DNA from: Adiantum capillus-veneris
Lineage: Eukaryota > Streptophyta > Polypodiopsida > Polypodiales > Pteridaceae
Length of the DNA stretch: 64,000 nt
Assembly: GCA_014529385.2 (NCBI GenBank)
Contig: CM043944.1
Coordinates: 48,648,768 to 48,712,767, forward strand
Direction of reading: 5' to 3'
Shown: positions 1 to 10,709 of the stretch, piece after piece
How positions within the stretch are numbered: position 1 is the stretch's first letter
Layout: every line of letters starts with the position of its first letter
Program-made: the position numbers and the translations under genes
Notes under the pieces: generated by a model
What the model saw: the letters and a program-made list of their open reading frames with translations, nothing else
Databases searched by the model: none
Told to the model about the DNA's origin: nothing

Positions 1-184
1 ATATCACGTGCATTCACCAAAATGGATTTTATTTACCTCTTATACCCCTCTTATACACATGAATTTGTAAATTTACAAGAAATTACAATCCCTTTTGTTG
101 AACGCACGTGCTATGTTAGTGAACTCCCGGGGGGGAGGGGGGTACACATGCTACACACTTGATAGCCACATGCTCAAATGATCC

Positions 185-381
185 TTGTCATTTCCACTTG
201 TGGTGCATAGAGGGTGCATATCCATCCAATCATTGATTGCACTTCTCTACATTAAGCCTATAAATGGCCACTATGTAAAGCATGTAACTATACATCTAAG
301 TCTAATACAATCATTATGTTAATTATCAATATAAATGGATTCTTCGTCTATCCACCATAAGCTTTCAATTGGTATAAGAGC
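185..381 (+). repeat. 5' LTR-like direct repeat plus primer-binding-like site
   Basis: The sequence from 185 to 367 is repeated in direct orientation at 2,268-2,438. Both copies end in a short TTTCA. Immediately after the first copy, at 370-381, is TGGTATAAGAGC, one mismatch from the usual plant initiator-Met-tRNA primer-binding site TGGTATCAGAGC. This is the arrangement expected of a 5' LTR followed by a PBS. The outer LTR boundary is not clear; the GC-rich sequence around 100-180 may belong to it. No pol gene lies between the repeats, so this would be a small nonautonomous or deleted LTR element. Confidence 0.5.
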
Positions 382-2147
382 TATTAGCATGATTAGTATC
401 TCTTAATCATCATTAGATCCTTGATTAGTAGTTTCTATTCTCTCTACTTAATCTCCTATGCCTAACTAATGACCCATCATCTTGTGTGCACATGTTCTTG
501 GGCATATATCCTTGAGCCACTACTCTCCAACTTGCTTGGGATGCTAATTAGCATTAGAATATGCAAATCAAGCACTTGGAAACTTGCATTAGGTATTCAT
601 TTCTTGCATTTTGAAGTCATTTTTTTCCACTTTCAAGATCTACTCGCTCGTCCTACAAGTTCATGATCATAAAACCACTTATGTGTAGGCGTGCTTGATT
701 AGAGGGGCGTGCTTTGCTTATCACTTAATTACAAACCCTAATTAATGTGTGCAATTTATTGAAGCCTTTAAATAGAGATCTCTATACCATTTTTTAGACC
801 TAAACTTGGAGGTGATTAACACCTTAAACACCTTCTTGAATTAGGTGTGTGTCTCTAAGAGAGAGCATTCTATTAGGTGTTGAGTTATTTGGGAATGTGT
901 GGACAAGTTGATAGCCATCTTGGGGAGATAAAGGTCAACACATTCTTGAATGCTCATTATTATTAATCAACCAAGTGACCCAATCATCTGTGGTAGTGAA
1001 CGGGTAGCCGAGATCTCTCATGATCTCACCAAGATTCGACTTCAAGCCTTGCCATTGCTATCAACATGCAATGATAACTCTACTACGTGAGCAGCCTAGT
1101 GGCCCCGCCATTCTACACTCAGACCCCAATGTGATTTGCAAATGGCTTTTGATTTCCAATTGGGCTGAATGGTGTCCAGTTGCCACAATGTCCATGAGTA
1201 TGTATCATGCACTAGGTACACTGCTTGGTAGCCTCACGAGTCATGAATCGCCTCGGACTTGTACCCTTGCATGCTGCATCTACTGTCCAGGGCTGCAATT
1301 GGGTGGCCAATCTGCCTCGGTGTGATGGTGATCACTTGCATCCCACTATAAACACGTTCAAGTTTCAACCCTCTCCACCTCATTCACATCTTGGCCTTCG
1401 TTCCCATCGGCTGAAGCTCTAGCTTTCAACAAAAGGCTCATAGCCTCATTGATTTTGCAAGCCCCTATTCTATGGATGGCACTTAGACCTATAAGCTCCA
1501 AGGTCACCAAAATGAAGGAGTTATTATTCGTTGTCATCTATCTTGATGGAAAATCAAAGATTAAAGGACCATATGTCGGGGTTTTTTAGGGATTTCCAAA
1601 GAATGCAAAGCACTTGTGTAAAAGTTAAAGTTACGTCTATAGCACTTCCCTTTGATCCCTTTACATGGTCTTTGCATATGTGATGCATGTTACCTTCATT
1701 TGGCTCTTGCACAAGGAAAGTGTGTTTATATCTATGTTCAAGTATTTATGCTCATCTTTCTAAGGGTTATAGAACTACCAAAATATGATGGTAAGATCAT
1801 CCAACAAGGAAGCACCGATATAATCAAACATATACCCAAAACATGGATCAAACCATGTGTAACCCACATATGCACCATCATCAAAACCCTCTAGATTCCA
1901 AATGCAAGAAAATTAAAGCATAAAAGATGAGGCCCTATTGAAGTTCTCAAAAGAAAATGATGACCTGCATTGTTAGACGGTTTAGACACTCCTCCAAACC
2001 GTACACTTTGGAGGTAATACCTACACATTTTTTGCATCAGATTCCATCTTTATGAGCCTCATGAAGTTACCCCATAGTAACCCATGTTAAAATCCTTGAT
2101 GAGAATCCATGCTCTATCATGTAAGCTTCAGCTTATGGGGACGTCTG
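382..2147. other. Internal region of the LTR-like relic, no gene recognised
   Basis: About 1.8 kb between the two LTR-like repeats. Open frames here are short and none shows gag, protease, integrase or reverse transcriptase motifs. The length and lack of coding potential fit a nonautonomous element or heavy decay. Confidence 0.4.
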
Positions 2148-2267
2148 TTGGGGTAAGCCTTAGCTTACACCCATAATGAGAACACTCCCTAAAGCCAACA
2201 TGCACCATTTAAGTGCATAGTCACATTTTTCTTATGCAAAGCCTCACACATGCTACTCATTCCCTAT

Positions 2268-2438
2268 TGCCATTTCGACTTGAGGTGTATATCCATCCAA
2301 TCATTGATTGCGCTTGTCCACATTAAGCCTAAAAATGAACACTATGCAAAGCATGTAGCTATCTATCTAAGTCTAATATAATCGTCATGTTCATTTTGAA
2401 TATAAATGGCTCCTTTGTCTATGCACCATAACCTTTCA
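2268..2438 (+). repeat. 3' LTR-like direct repeat
   Basis: Partner of the repeat at 185-367, with shared blocks such as ATATCCATCCAATCATTGAT and AGCATGTA.CTAT followed by TCTAAGTCTAAT. The copies differ at many positions, so the element is old. The true start may lie further left, near TGTTGGGG at about 2,148. Confidence 0.5.
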
Positions 2439-2526
2439 CTAATGTTGAAAGCAACACCAAAATAGCTTAAAAGCACATATACATAGATCACACATAAGAC
2501 ATAAAAAGCATCCCATTAGCTTGTAC

Positions 2527-2812
2527 AACGACACTTGATACCAATAATAAAACTAATACCTGTAAGTCAAAGTAACCAACCATATTAAAAAACGACACTT
2601 TATATACAAAATAAAACCGATGCCAAAGTGAAAATAGTGGCCAGATTGGTAAAACAAAGTAGTTTCTTCAATTTGCATGACGACACTGCTGGTCCAAAGT
2701 AGAACAGATGCTGAAAACAAATTGATTAACTACTTATAATTTATGAGTGACTACTGATCTAGCATTTCACAACAACACTTACAATCCAACAATAGGACCA
2801 ATGCCGACATGA
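2527..2812. repeat. Four degenerate CGACACTT...ACCGATGCC repeats (CACTA-like subterminal region)
   Basis: Four irregular copies of a ~35-bp unit begin near 2,527, 2,593, 2,682 and 2,771. Each has CGACACTT (or ACAACACTT) followed ~20 bp later by a variant of AAAACCGATGCC. Subterminal repeats of plant CACTA/EnSpm elements commonly carry CGACACT and its complement. No CACTA terminus or transposase is visible, so the assignment is tentative. Confidence 0.3.
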
Positions 2813-3967
2813 AAGGCAAGATCGATGCACTATTAAATTAGAAAAAACATTAGAACAAAAATTCATATCGAATTATACATGAAATTAAGGTAAGGTTTAT
2901 ACCGTTAAAATCTATCTGGCTTGTGAGGGCTTGAGAAATCTTGGTAGAGCTTAGGATAGCTTGGCAATTCAAAAGGCTAGAAAGCTTGGGAATTGTGAGG
3001 AGAAAGGGGCCCCCTAGGGCCCTGTTATAGAGTACCCAGAGGAATCGCCGAGCTAAGCATAGGGCCCACCGGGGACGTTGTCCGACAAGCTAGGCAAGTA
3101 TACCGATGGGGCTAAATGGGCTAACCCTCTATACCGGCGAGGAAATATGACTGGCTTGCCAGGTTCCCTTCATGTCACATTGTCATTTTTTGTGGACGTG
3201 AAGAGTTGTGAATTGAGAATTTTGGTGATCAACACTGTGATCACAAAAAAACTCATAATTATGTGAATATGAAATCCCTTCTTGCTTGACACAAAGCAAT
3301 ATCTCCATCACAGTGCTTAAAGAGCAACATCAGCAAGATCTTCATAATCATAAAGATTCAATTTTTAAACATATTTCCATTGGGGTAGCTAGTCCTCAAG
3401 TCCAAACTTACATAGTAATGTTTCTATGTATCTTGATTGACACAAAGCAATACCTCCTATCACATTGCTTAAATTGTATGCCCAAGTAATGATGCAAAAG
3501 CACCAAACCTTTCATCTTGAAAGTTGCATTCAATTAAACATTTAATTCAGTAGGTCCTCCCAATTTTGCTTTCATTAGTTTTCCTAGAATCTAGCGAGAT
3601 ACTTTTATTAAAAAGGATGTAAAAGTTTGAATAAGAAACTTGTATCTATTTTTGTTGGATTGTTCAAGATTTTCTAATGTTTATTTCTTCTTGAGAATTG
3701 AGATCCTCTTTTGAGTGCTCAGCATGTGATTTGTATGTTTTTGACGCGTGCAAGAAGGGCAGTCAGTCTCTCTCTTGGAGTGCTTGAAAATTGCCTTAGG
3801 GACAAACAAAATGACGGCACTTGTGCACGCACGACATGCATACAGAGATCCGATGCGGTAGGTGTTGGAGGTAGGTAGCCTACTACTTGGGTCGAAGGTC
3901 ACGCGAGATCGCTGGGGAGAAGCGGCCCAAGGAGATCAAAGACAACATGTGTCGTGCACGTAGGCGG

Positions 3968-3969
<2 letters not shown>
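2813..3969. other. No gene recognised
   Basis: AT-rich noncoding stretch with short frames only. A phrase ACACAAAGCAATA.CTCC.ATCACA.TGCTTAAA occurs twice (3,289 and 3,440), a small internal duplication. The right end becomes GC-richer before the GA microsatellites. Confidence 0.4.
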
Positions 3970-4016
<47 letters not shown>

Positions 4017-4164
4017 TTTTTTCTGGGTCGATAGGAAGCGGTGATCTTCATGCTATCGCCATTGCAGTACACACCTCGGGATGGCAGCCTTGGAGCTCAT
4101 GCGCAGAGTCTTGAGAGTTGAAGTGAGATCGGAGAGATATAGGAATCGGTGGAGCTGGCGTTGC

Positions 4165-4251
<87 letters not shown>

Positions 4252-4327
4252 TTGTGTACAGAGCTTGCTTGCTCGACGTTAAACCTGCAAGCCTCATCGT
4301 GGAGCACAAGCTACCTTCCTGCGCAAA

Positions 4328-4373
<46 letters not shown>
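3970..4373. repeat. Three long GA/CT microsatellites
   Basis: (GA)n at 3,970-4,011 and 4,168-4,248 and (CT)n at 4,332-4,373, separated by unique DNA. The third is opposite in strand sense to the first two, so the segment could fold back on itself. Open frames through these tracts are repeat artefacts. Confidence 0.95.
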
Positions 4374-4377
<4 letters not shown>

Positions 4378-4609
4378 CTGCTTGCCAGCTTGGCTATCAC
4401 AAGGAATGTGCATGCGTGATGTAGACCGGGATGGTGGCTCTCTGGAAGATCTACGTCTGCGAACACCAATGCAGAGCATGGGAGCCAGACGCAAGGACGA
4501 CCAGGATGTGACCAGGGAATGGGGCACAGGAAGAGGCCATGGAGATAGAGCGAACTGATAGTATATTGAATAGTTTTCTTTTTGTGAAGAGGAGCGAGGA
4601 AAGAGCATT

Positions 4610-5655
4610 TTGTGAGATTCGGCCTAATCAAATGAGGTAGACCCAGTAGGTATGTTATAGTAGAAGTCACAGCCTTGTTTGGACTAGTAATTAGCAAATC
4701 ATTTACATCCAAAATGACGATGAACAATAGATCATTCTTACGTTTGACATACAAAGTGCTTTCAGTTGGACTATTGCAAAAGCCTTGTTTAATCAAATGA
4801 GTGACAAATTTCTCCAATCAAGCACGAGGAGATTGCTTCAACCGATATAAAGATTCCTTACATTTACACACTTTATTTTTTGCTTGTCTTGACAAAACCA
4901 TGAGGTTGCATTACATATACTTCCTCAAATATATCACCATGCAAGAAAGCAGTAACAATGTCTCATTGATATACATTCTATCCAAAGTAAGCTACAAATG
5001 CAAATAGAAAAAGAACACTGCTTACACGACAAGTGAGAGCAAAAGTCTCTTCATAGTCATTGCCTTTTTGTTGTGCATAACCTTTTGCAACAAGTCTAGC
5101 TTTGTAGCGATCAATCTCAACATCCGGCTTATGTTTCAACTTGTGAACCCAAATTGTATCAATGATCTTTTTGCCAAGAGGAAAATCGCATCAAGTCCAT
5201 GTTTCATTTTCTATAAGTGCATCATATTTTGATTCTATGCTTCACCAAAAGAACGAGACCCCTCTTCATCACATAAGCTAAATATAGCCAAAGCATAACA
5301 ATCTGATGCATGTCAGGAGCCCGATGAAGTGCAGCTTTACATATGTACATTCAATTTACTACCATGCAAAGTATGTACCGACGATTTTTTCATACCCCTA
5401 GCTTATTCATTTTTAGCACTTTCCACGTTAAGTGCATCATGAACATTTGCATCAAGTACGGGATGTATATATGCATCAATCATAGGCATACCCTTAGCCT
5501 GTTCATTCTTAGCCCTTTCCACATTAAGTACATCATGTACATCTGCATCAATATTAATAGGCATACCTCGAACATATTCACTCTTAGTCCTTCCCACATC
5601 AGTAATAAGCCGATTTGTAACATTTTCAACAAACCCCCCCCCCCCCCCCCCCCCA

Positions 5656-5686
<31 letters not shown>

Positions 5687-5960
5687 CTATGCATTTTCCT
5701 CATTGGAACTTACACTCAAGTTTCCACCATTAAAAAGAGGCAACAAAGTGTCATAAATGTTTTGTAAGCTTACATTATTGTCTTTGGTACATGATAAGAA
5801 AGACTGAATAGAATCTTCCACAAATACAACATCCTCTGCAAGGAAGATACCTTTTTTTGCAGATGGTTTATCGTGTGACCTTTGCTTTTAGGACTATAAC
5901 CAACAAAAATTCATTTGACAACCTTATCGTCCAATTTTTTGCTTTGCGTTTGTGGCACCA
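4610..5960 (-). mobile_element. Ty1/copia pol relic (integrase C-terminal part to reverse transcriptase)
   Basis: Reading the minus strand from 5,960 down: an integrase C-terminal segment (LDDKVVK, IFVGYSPKSKG, 5,955-5,870), a low-complexity linker with a duplicated GMP..DA.VHD.LNVE.AKNE unit (5,620-5,400), then the start of reverse transcriptase (WVHKLKHKPDVEIDRYKARL, LVAKGYAQQKGNDYEETF, ~5,150-5,035). It continues with FLHGDIFEEVYVMQPHGFV (~4,940-4,880), and FCNSPTESTLYVKRKNDLLF followed by VILDVNDLLIT (4,790-4,690). The catalytic YVDD box is changed to DVND and several stops and frameshifts are present. RNase H and LTRs are not recognisable. The element is dead. Confidence 0.85.
5633..5684. 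repeat. Poly-C followed by (CA)n
   Basis: A run of about 21 C (5,634-5,654) followed directly by a (CA)n tract to 5,684. It lies inside the linker of the copia relic and disrupts its frame. Confidence 0.95.
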
Positions 5961-6459
5961 AAGCATAAGTTAAAGTACCAAAACATGCATGTGTGTTTCC
6001 CAACCATAGAAAAGAACACAAACTAGAGAACCATCGTAGCAACACTTGTAGGGCTGGCATGATTCTATGTTTAGCAAGGGATCACTCAACTCTCAATTAA
6101 GCCATATCTTGTGGTATTGAGTGGTAGGTTCCATCGCCCTTGTGAATTGAAGAAAGGTAGATCATAAAAAACTCTCAACTCTCTACATCACCCTTGTCAA
6201 ATAGTGAGATTCATGCACTAAGTTGAAGCACCGATCATTTAATTCATGACGATGGCATGACCTAATTTGCGAGGCTGCGAGAAACGTACATCTCTCATTC
6301 AGGAAGTGTCACCTCATATTTGGCAACTTTTTGTATCATTCCTCTCTGGCCTGTTGAAGCAAGCTAAAAAGGACCACATTTTTTTTTTCTTTGTGGACTA
6401 TACAATTGCCTTGAGACTAATTGACACCCATATTAAATGCGGGGTGAAGTAATGGGATC

Positions 6460-6665
6460 AACGGTCAGGGCTGTGGGGCAGGATCTCGAGGCGCACTAAA
6501 CCTGGCCAGCGGAAAAAACGAGGCGTGCCGGCAAAAAAGCGAGGCGTATTAAACATGGACAACGGGAAAAAAGAGGCACGGCGGGGCGATTTGAACCCGA
6601 GCTCTCGCCGTTCGAGTTTAGGGTCACATAGGGTAACCACCTCACCCGCACATGCATTGTGTACC
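6460..6665 (-). mobile_element. SINE-like element with tRNA-related pol III boxes
   Basis: On the minus strand a box-A-like GGGTGAGGTGGTTACC (complement of 6,633-6,648) is followed ~35 bp later by a box-B-like GGTTCAAATC (complement of 6,588-6,597), the spacing of an internal RNA polymerase III promoter. The intervening sequence does not form a convincing tRNA cloverleaf, and unrelated sequence continues for more than 100 bp, as in a tRNA-derived SINE. I see no A- or T-rich tail. A degenerate tRNA pseudogene is the alternative. Confidence 0.45.
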
Positions 6666-6799
6666 ACAGCCGTTTTACAACATTATATTATAAGTTAACA
6701 TGCATTTTCCAGGTTGTCCAAGTTTAATTTTTGATTTCACTATTGCGGCTGCGATCTCCTCTGCTTTCGGGGCGTGAGCTTCTCCGCCTTTGATCCCAT

Positions 6800-6828
<29 letters not shown>
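6800..6828. repeat. Poly-C run of ~29 bp
   Basis: Pure cytosine run lying 3 bp left of a MITE-like element (6,832-7,006). Confidence 0.95.
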
Positions 6829-6830
<2 letters not shown>

Positions 6831-6831
6831 G

Positions 6832-7006
6832 TGCTGGAAATTGCAACCCTTCCCACCCTTCCTTGGGGGTCTAGCCCTGCACATGCATGGAACTTTTGTA
6901 ATAGGCCTTCCCCGTGAAGAGCATGCCATTGAGAGGCCCTTTCCCAATGGACGAGTCCTTTGAAAATAAGCTTTCACTAGGAAGGGCAAGTTTTGAAAAT
7001 ACCCTT
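6832..7006 (+). mobile_element. Small MITE-like element, family B, copy 1
   Basis: A ~175-bp segment with inverted-repeat character (CTGGAAATTGCAACCCTTCC at the left; AGGAAGGGCAAGTTTTGAAAA at the right). It aligns along its length with the reverse complement of 19,738-19,918, including TCTAGCCCTGCACA. and a GTAATAGGCCTTCC-type block. No coding capacity. The CAGGCCTGGAAATTG-like end seen in related fragments would fit hAT-type MITEs, but no 8-bp target duplication was confirmed. Confidence 0.55.
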
Positions 7007-7288
7007 CAAAGATAAATTCTATAAAATATAAAAAAAAAAGTCAACATAGAAGATTGCTTAGTTAAAACATGAGCCTAAGTTCAAAGGCGTAGCTCGGATG
7101 TGTTGCATTCAGGATCTACTCGTTTTAGTTCGAGCTTTGTGGTGGTAGGAAGTTTCTTTGGTAGGTTATAATTTGTTTCCATATGTCACTTTGTCTTCCT
7201 ATCCATTGGACATGTTGGGGTGGGGTGGCAAGCACCTCGATGTGGTGGCGTCCGTTGCTCAAGATATGTGTCCAAATATATTGTTTGT

Positions 7289-7536
7289 AAAAGGCTAGTC
7301 TTTATGGTGTTTATGCTCCTTGTGGCATGTGATCTACATGGGGTTGTCATGGTATGTAATGGTGGGTTGCGGGTCCCTATAAAATCCAAGATATGTGTAG
7401 TGTTTTTCTTCTAAAAGGCTAGTCTTTATGGTGTTTATGCTCCTTGTGGCATGTGATCTACATGGGGTTGTCATGGTATGTAATGGTGGGTTGCGGGTCC
7501 CTATAAAATCCAAGATATGTGTAGTGTTTTTCTTCT
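7289..7536. repeat. 124-bp tandem duplication, two copies
   Basis: The segment 7,289-7,412 (AAAAGGCTAGTCTTTATGGT... to ...TTTTTCTTCT) is repeated immediately at 7,413-7,536 with no difference that I can see. The lack of divergence implies a very recent duplication or an assembly artefact. Confidence 0.95.
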
Positions 7537-7576
7537 TTGATATAAATAGCTCCTATTGAGCAATGCTTATATATTA

Positions 7577-7857
7577 GGGCATGGTCACGTGAGCCTTAGT
7601 AAGAACTAAGCCCTGACATCCTCTGGTAGGAGCTCAATGCGAGGATCGTCTGCAACAATAGGTAGAGAGAGGAACAACAAATCGCAAGCAGGAGAGAGGA
7701 AAGATGGCGCTGATCGGTAGTGGGTGTTATAGTTGTGTGACTATGCTTTTTTAGGGATAGTTAGCCTACTATGCCGGTGGATGCCTGCGAAAAGCTGCCG
7801 ACCGTCAGACCTTGCCGGCTCAACTTACGGGAAACTAAGCTTCGCGTGACCATAGCC
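7577..7857. mobile_element. PIF/Harbinger-type MITE, family A, copy 1
   Basis: About 281 bp bounded by imperfect terminal inverted repeats: left GGGCATGGTCACGTGAGCCT, right complement GGCTATGGTCACGCGAAGCT. It is flanked on both sides by TTA (7,574-7,576 and 7,858-7,860). A 3-bp TTA/TAA target duplication is the signature of PIF/Harbinger elements. It has no transposase. A second copy sits at 14,573-14,866. Confidence 0.75.
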
Positions 7858-8246
7858 TTATTAAAAAAACAAAGCCTAAGCTCTAAGGTGATAAAATATA
7901 AGTTTAAATTTATTAAAATTTGAGTCCCACCACCTAATCAAAAAAGAGTTAACACTTTTAATATGTTATTTTTAATAAAGACCTTCAAAAAATCAAAATG
8001 CGACAAGATTTGAGAGTGGCAGCTCACTAGTTATGCTTTTTATACGAATGTATATGCTTTGCAATGCAGAGTTTGATGCAACCAGACTTGTGATGTGTGC
8101 CACGTGTATGATGATTCTAGAATCTAGCGACCTCTAAGCTCCTCCTCTAATCTCCTAGCCTCTAGCGCATGTGTGACTATAGTTGAGTTTGGGTATGAAT
8201 CTTTTAAAGAAAATGAGGAGATAGCATTGAGGCTAAAGGAAACAAG

Positions 8247-8248
<2 letters not shown>

Positions 8249-8291
<43 letters not shown>

Positions 8292-8699
8292 CAACGGTTT
8301 TTTGGCCTCTGCATGGCTTCACATGAGAGATGAACACTTTCTCTGTACACTTCTTTCTCTCTTTGTGCCACCCACTGTCCTCTCTTCTGCTTGCAGCTAT
8401 AGCATGCAAGTAGGAGCATGCGCGTTGAAGGGCCACTATATGCCAAGAAAATCTCGAACCACATCTTGGCCCTCTACCCTTGCGCAAACTCCTGCGTCAT
8501 GCGGTCCATGCCTTTGTTGCAATAGGCATTGACCAAGACACCATCCTCTTTCTTCCTCTCAGAGGGCCTTACCTCGTTGAACTGCGTTCCTCCTCTTCCT
8601 TTTCTCAGAGGGCCTCACCTCACAAATGTCCCTCAAACTTGCAGACCCTTGCATACACTTCTTGTCGCACATGTTGGCTAAAGCGAGTGCTCTCAAGAG

Positions 8700-8775
<76 letters not shown>
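8249..8775. repeat. CT tract and compound (TG)n(AG)n tract
   Basis: (CT)n at 8,249-8,288, then after ~410 bp a compound (TG)n at 8,700-8,736 running directly into (AG)n to 8,775. No gene is recognisable between them. Confidence 0.95.
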
Positions 8776-8776
<1 letters not shown>

Positions 8777-9063
8777 GAAAACTAATGGTGATGCTTTTGG
8801 GGGAAAGAGGAGCGAACAGAGCTAAGGTATGATATACCAATATTCTAAAATTTACTAACCATCAAATTTTATTAAATACCTAGTATGTTTACTAACATGC
8901 TAGCTCCTCTTAAGTATGGAACAACAAAAGATACACCAAAAGCAAGTGAATATTTCATAAGAGCAAGAAAATTAAGGGGTATCGAGTGAAGGGTTGGTGC
9001 ACTTTTGCCTTGCATGACGACGGGCAAAGTGTATGATGGCCCTTCCTCTCCAACGACCAACTA

Positions 9064-9118
9064 AGGGAATTTCCCTTCCCTAGGAAGGACAAGGGCACCA
9101 TTCAATTTCCAGGCCTGG
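9064..9118 (-). mobile_element. Fragment of MITE family B
   Basis: On the minus strand the end GGCCAGGCCTGGAAATTGAA is followed by CCTTCCTAGGGAAGG, matching the terminal and palindromic portions of family B elements at 6,832 and 19,738. Only one end is evident. Confidence 0.4.
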
Positions 9119-9469
9119 CCCCCTCCCTCCCCCCTCCTCTTTTTCCTTTTTCAATACGGGTGTTACTTAGTCCTAAGGATATAATTGTTCCTCAAGGTAG
9201 CTTAGTACTTGTACATTAGTGCTTTGTCATATAGCTTGCATCTTAGCGTAGGTAGGGCTTACTCAAATTAATCATGTCATGACATGGACAACATTAAGTA
9301 AACACAACATCTAAAAATAATAAATTGTTATTTTAAATAGATACAAAAAACCGAACGTTTTGAAAGTATAACTTTCAAAATTACTCCAATTGTTTATTTC
9401 TTAATGACAACGAAATTTTAACTTATTAAATTTTTTTTTTCTTACCTAAAATATGTAAAAGATAGAAAG

Positions 9470-9597
9470 ATGACACTTGCAAGTTGCTAAGGGGAGAGGA
9501 AACATGGCATTATACAAACATATATAAAAGAAATTAGGAAGCAAAAATGACACTTGCAAGTTGCCAGTGGGAGGAGGAAACATGGCATTATACAAAC
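9470..9597. repeat. Tandem duplication upstream of LINE insertion
   Basis: A ~50-bp phrase from ATGACACTTGCAAGTTGC to GGCATTATACAAAC occurs at 9,470-9,519 and again at 9,547-9,597, a two-copy tandem repeat with ~77-bp period. The end of the second copy forms the left target-site duplication of the LINE tail that follows. Confidence 0.85.
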
Positions 9598-9739
9598 CTT
9601 TTTTTTTTTTGCAAAAACTCACAATTTGTGAGTGGATTGTATTGAGCACAACATAAAATTTACGAAACGACATCAAGCTCACGCCAAGCCTTGAGGTGCT
9701 GAAGATTACAAAACTAATGTCTACCGCCTCTCATGAAAA
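9598..9739 (-). mobile_element. Severely 5'-truncated LINE insertion (142 bp) with 12-bp TSD
   Basis: Minus-strand LINE tail. Poly(A) (T run at 9,599-9,610 on the plus strand) is preceded by GAGTTTTTGC and the palindromic ACTCACAAATTGTGAGT (complement of 9,617-9,633). The insert is flanked by identical 12-bp CATTATACAAAC at 9,586-9,597 and 9,740-9,751, a target-site duplication typical of target-primed reverse transcription. It shows the minimal 3' module of the LINE family found elsewhere in this window. Confidence 0.8.
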
Positions 9740-9751
9740 CATTATACAAAC

Positions 9752-10618
9752 AAAATTATTTAATCGTATACAACACAACTGTATATTATTTTGATTGTAG
9801 CTTATTTGATATGGAAAATAAGACACGATCAAATATATTGTACTATACGCCATTTTATTTAGGGCCTTTTGTTATGCTTGCAAATTGTCAATTAAACAAA
9901 TTGTGGTGGAATAATGAATAACGTGACTTAGGTGGACATGAGACAGCTTTCCAATTCTAATAGATAACTTACCAATTCTAAAATAATTTCCAATTCTAAA
10001 AGATAGCTTGTAGTGCATTATTGGTCGAAAATGAAATGAACAGATAATTATTTATGTGGTTTTAAATCTCAAAGTCCAAAATCCAAGCACATGACTTACA
10101 TTTAAACATAAGCCATTGTTGTCTCAAAATAGGCCTTCCCAACCGTTCTTGCGTAGCCCCCCCAACCTCCAGGTCGTCATCAGTGCCCTGGTCCCACGAT
10201 CGCCTGGCATCTTAAGACTTGCAACCCGTTTAGCATGGCACCCGACTTAGCACCATCTCTGTTTGTACCTCGCTTTGTCTCTATTGCAAGCTCGTCAGGC
10301 ATCGCACTCAACTCATGATCCCATCATCGGCCACACGCTACGAGCTTTGCAAGCCTACTCCCTTCCCCTCTGCGCAACCTTGCTCAGTGCTTCCCCTTTG
10401 CTCCAGCCTGTTGCGACTTGCATTAATGCTAATGGTGCTGCTTCGCCTCCCCAAGCTATCATGCTTTGTGTTACCACGGCCAAGCCCCACCGCGCTGTTG
10501 GGTCCCTTTCGCAGCCTTGTCCATGCACCAAGCATTCTCATCCAAGCTACCGTCCATCACCTGCTTGCAAGACTGTGAATACAGGGGAGGCCATCGGGAC
10601 GAAAGCATATTAGAATAA

Positions 10619-10709
<91 letters not shown>

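Noticed and set aside
2100-2165. Short AAGCTTCAGCTTA and GTAAGC..TAGCTTAC palindromes as a transposon terminus
   Set aside because: Too short and imperfect, with no target duplication; they lie just before or at the putative 3' LTR start.
4053-4419. Open frames of Arg-Glu or Ser-Leu repeats across GA/CT microsatellites (also at 10.6, 13.2, 16.5, 35.1, 54.7 and 56.0 kb)
   Set aside because: Dinucleotide tracts lack stop codons in most frames, so they produce long frames on both strands without coding meaning.
6588-6648. Functional tRNA gene on the minus strand
   Set aside because: Box A and box B are present, but the acceptor and anticodon stems do not pair convincingly; a SINE head is more likely.
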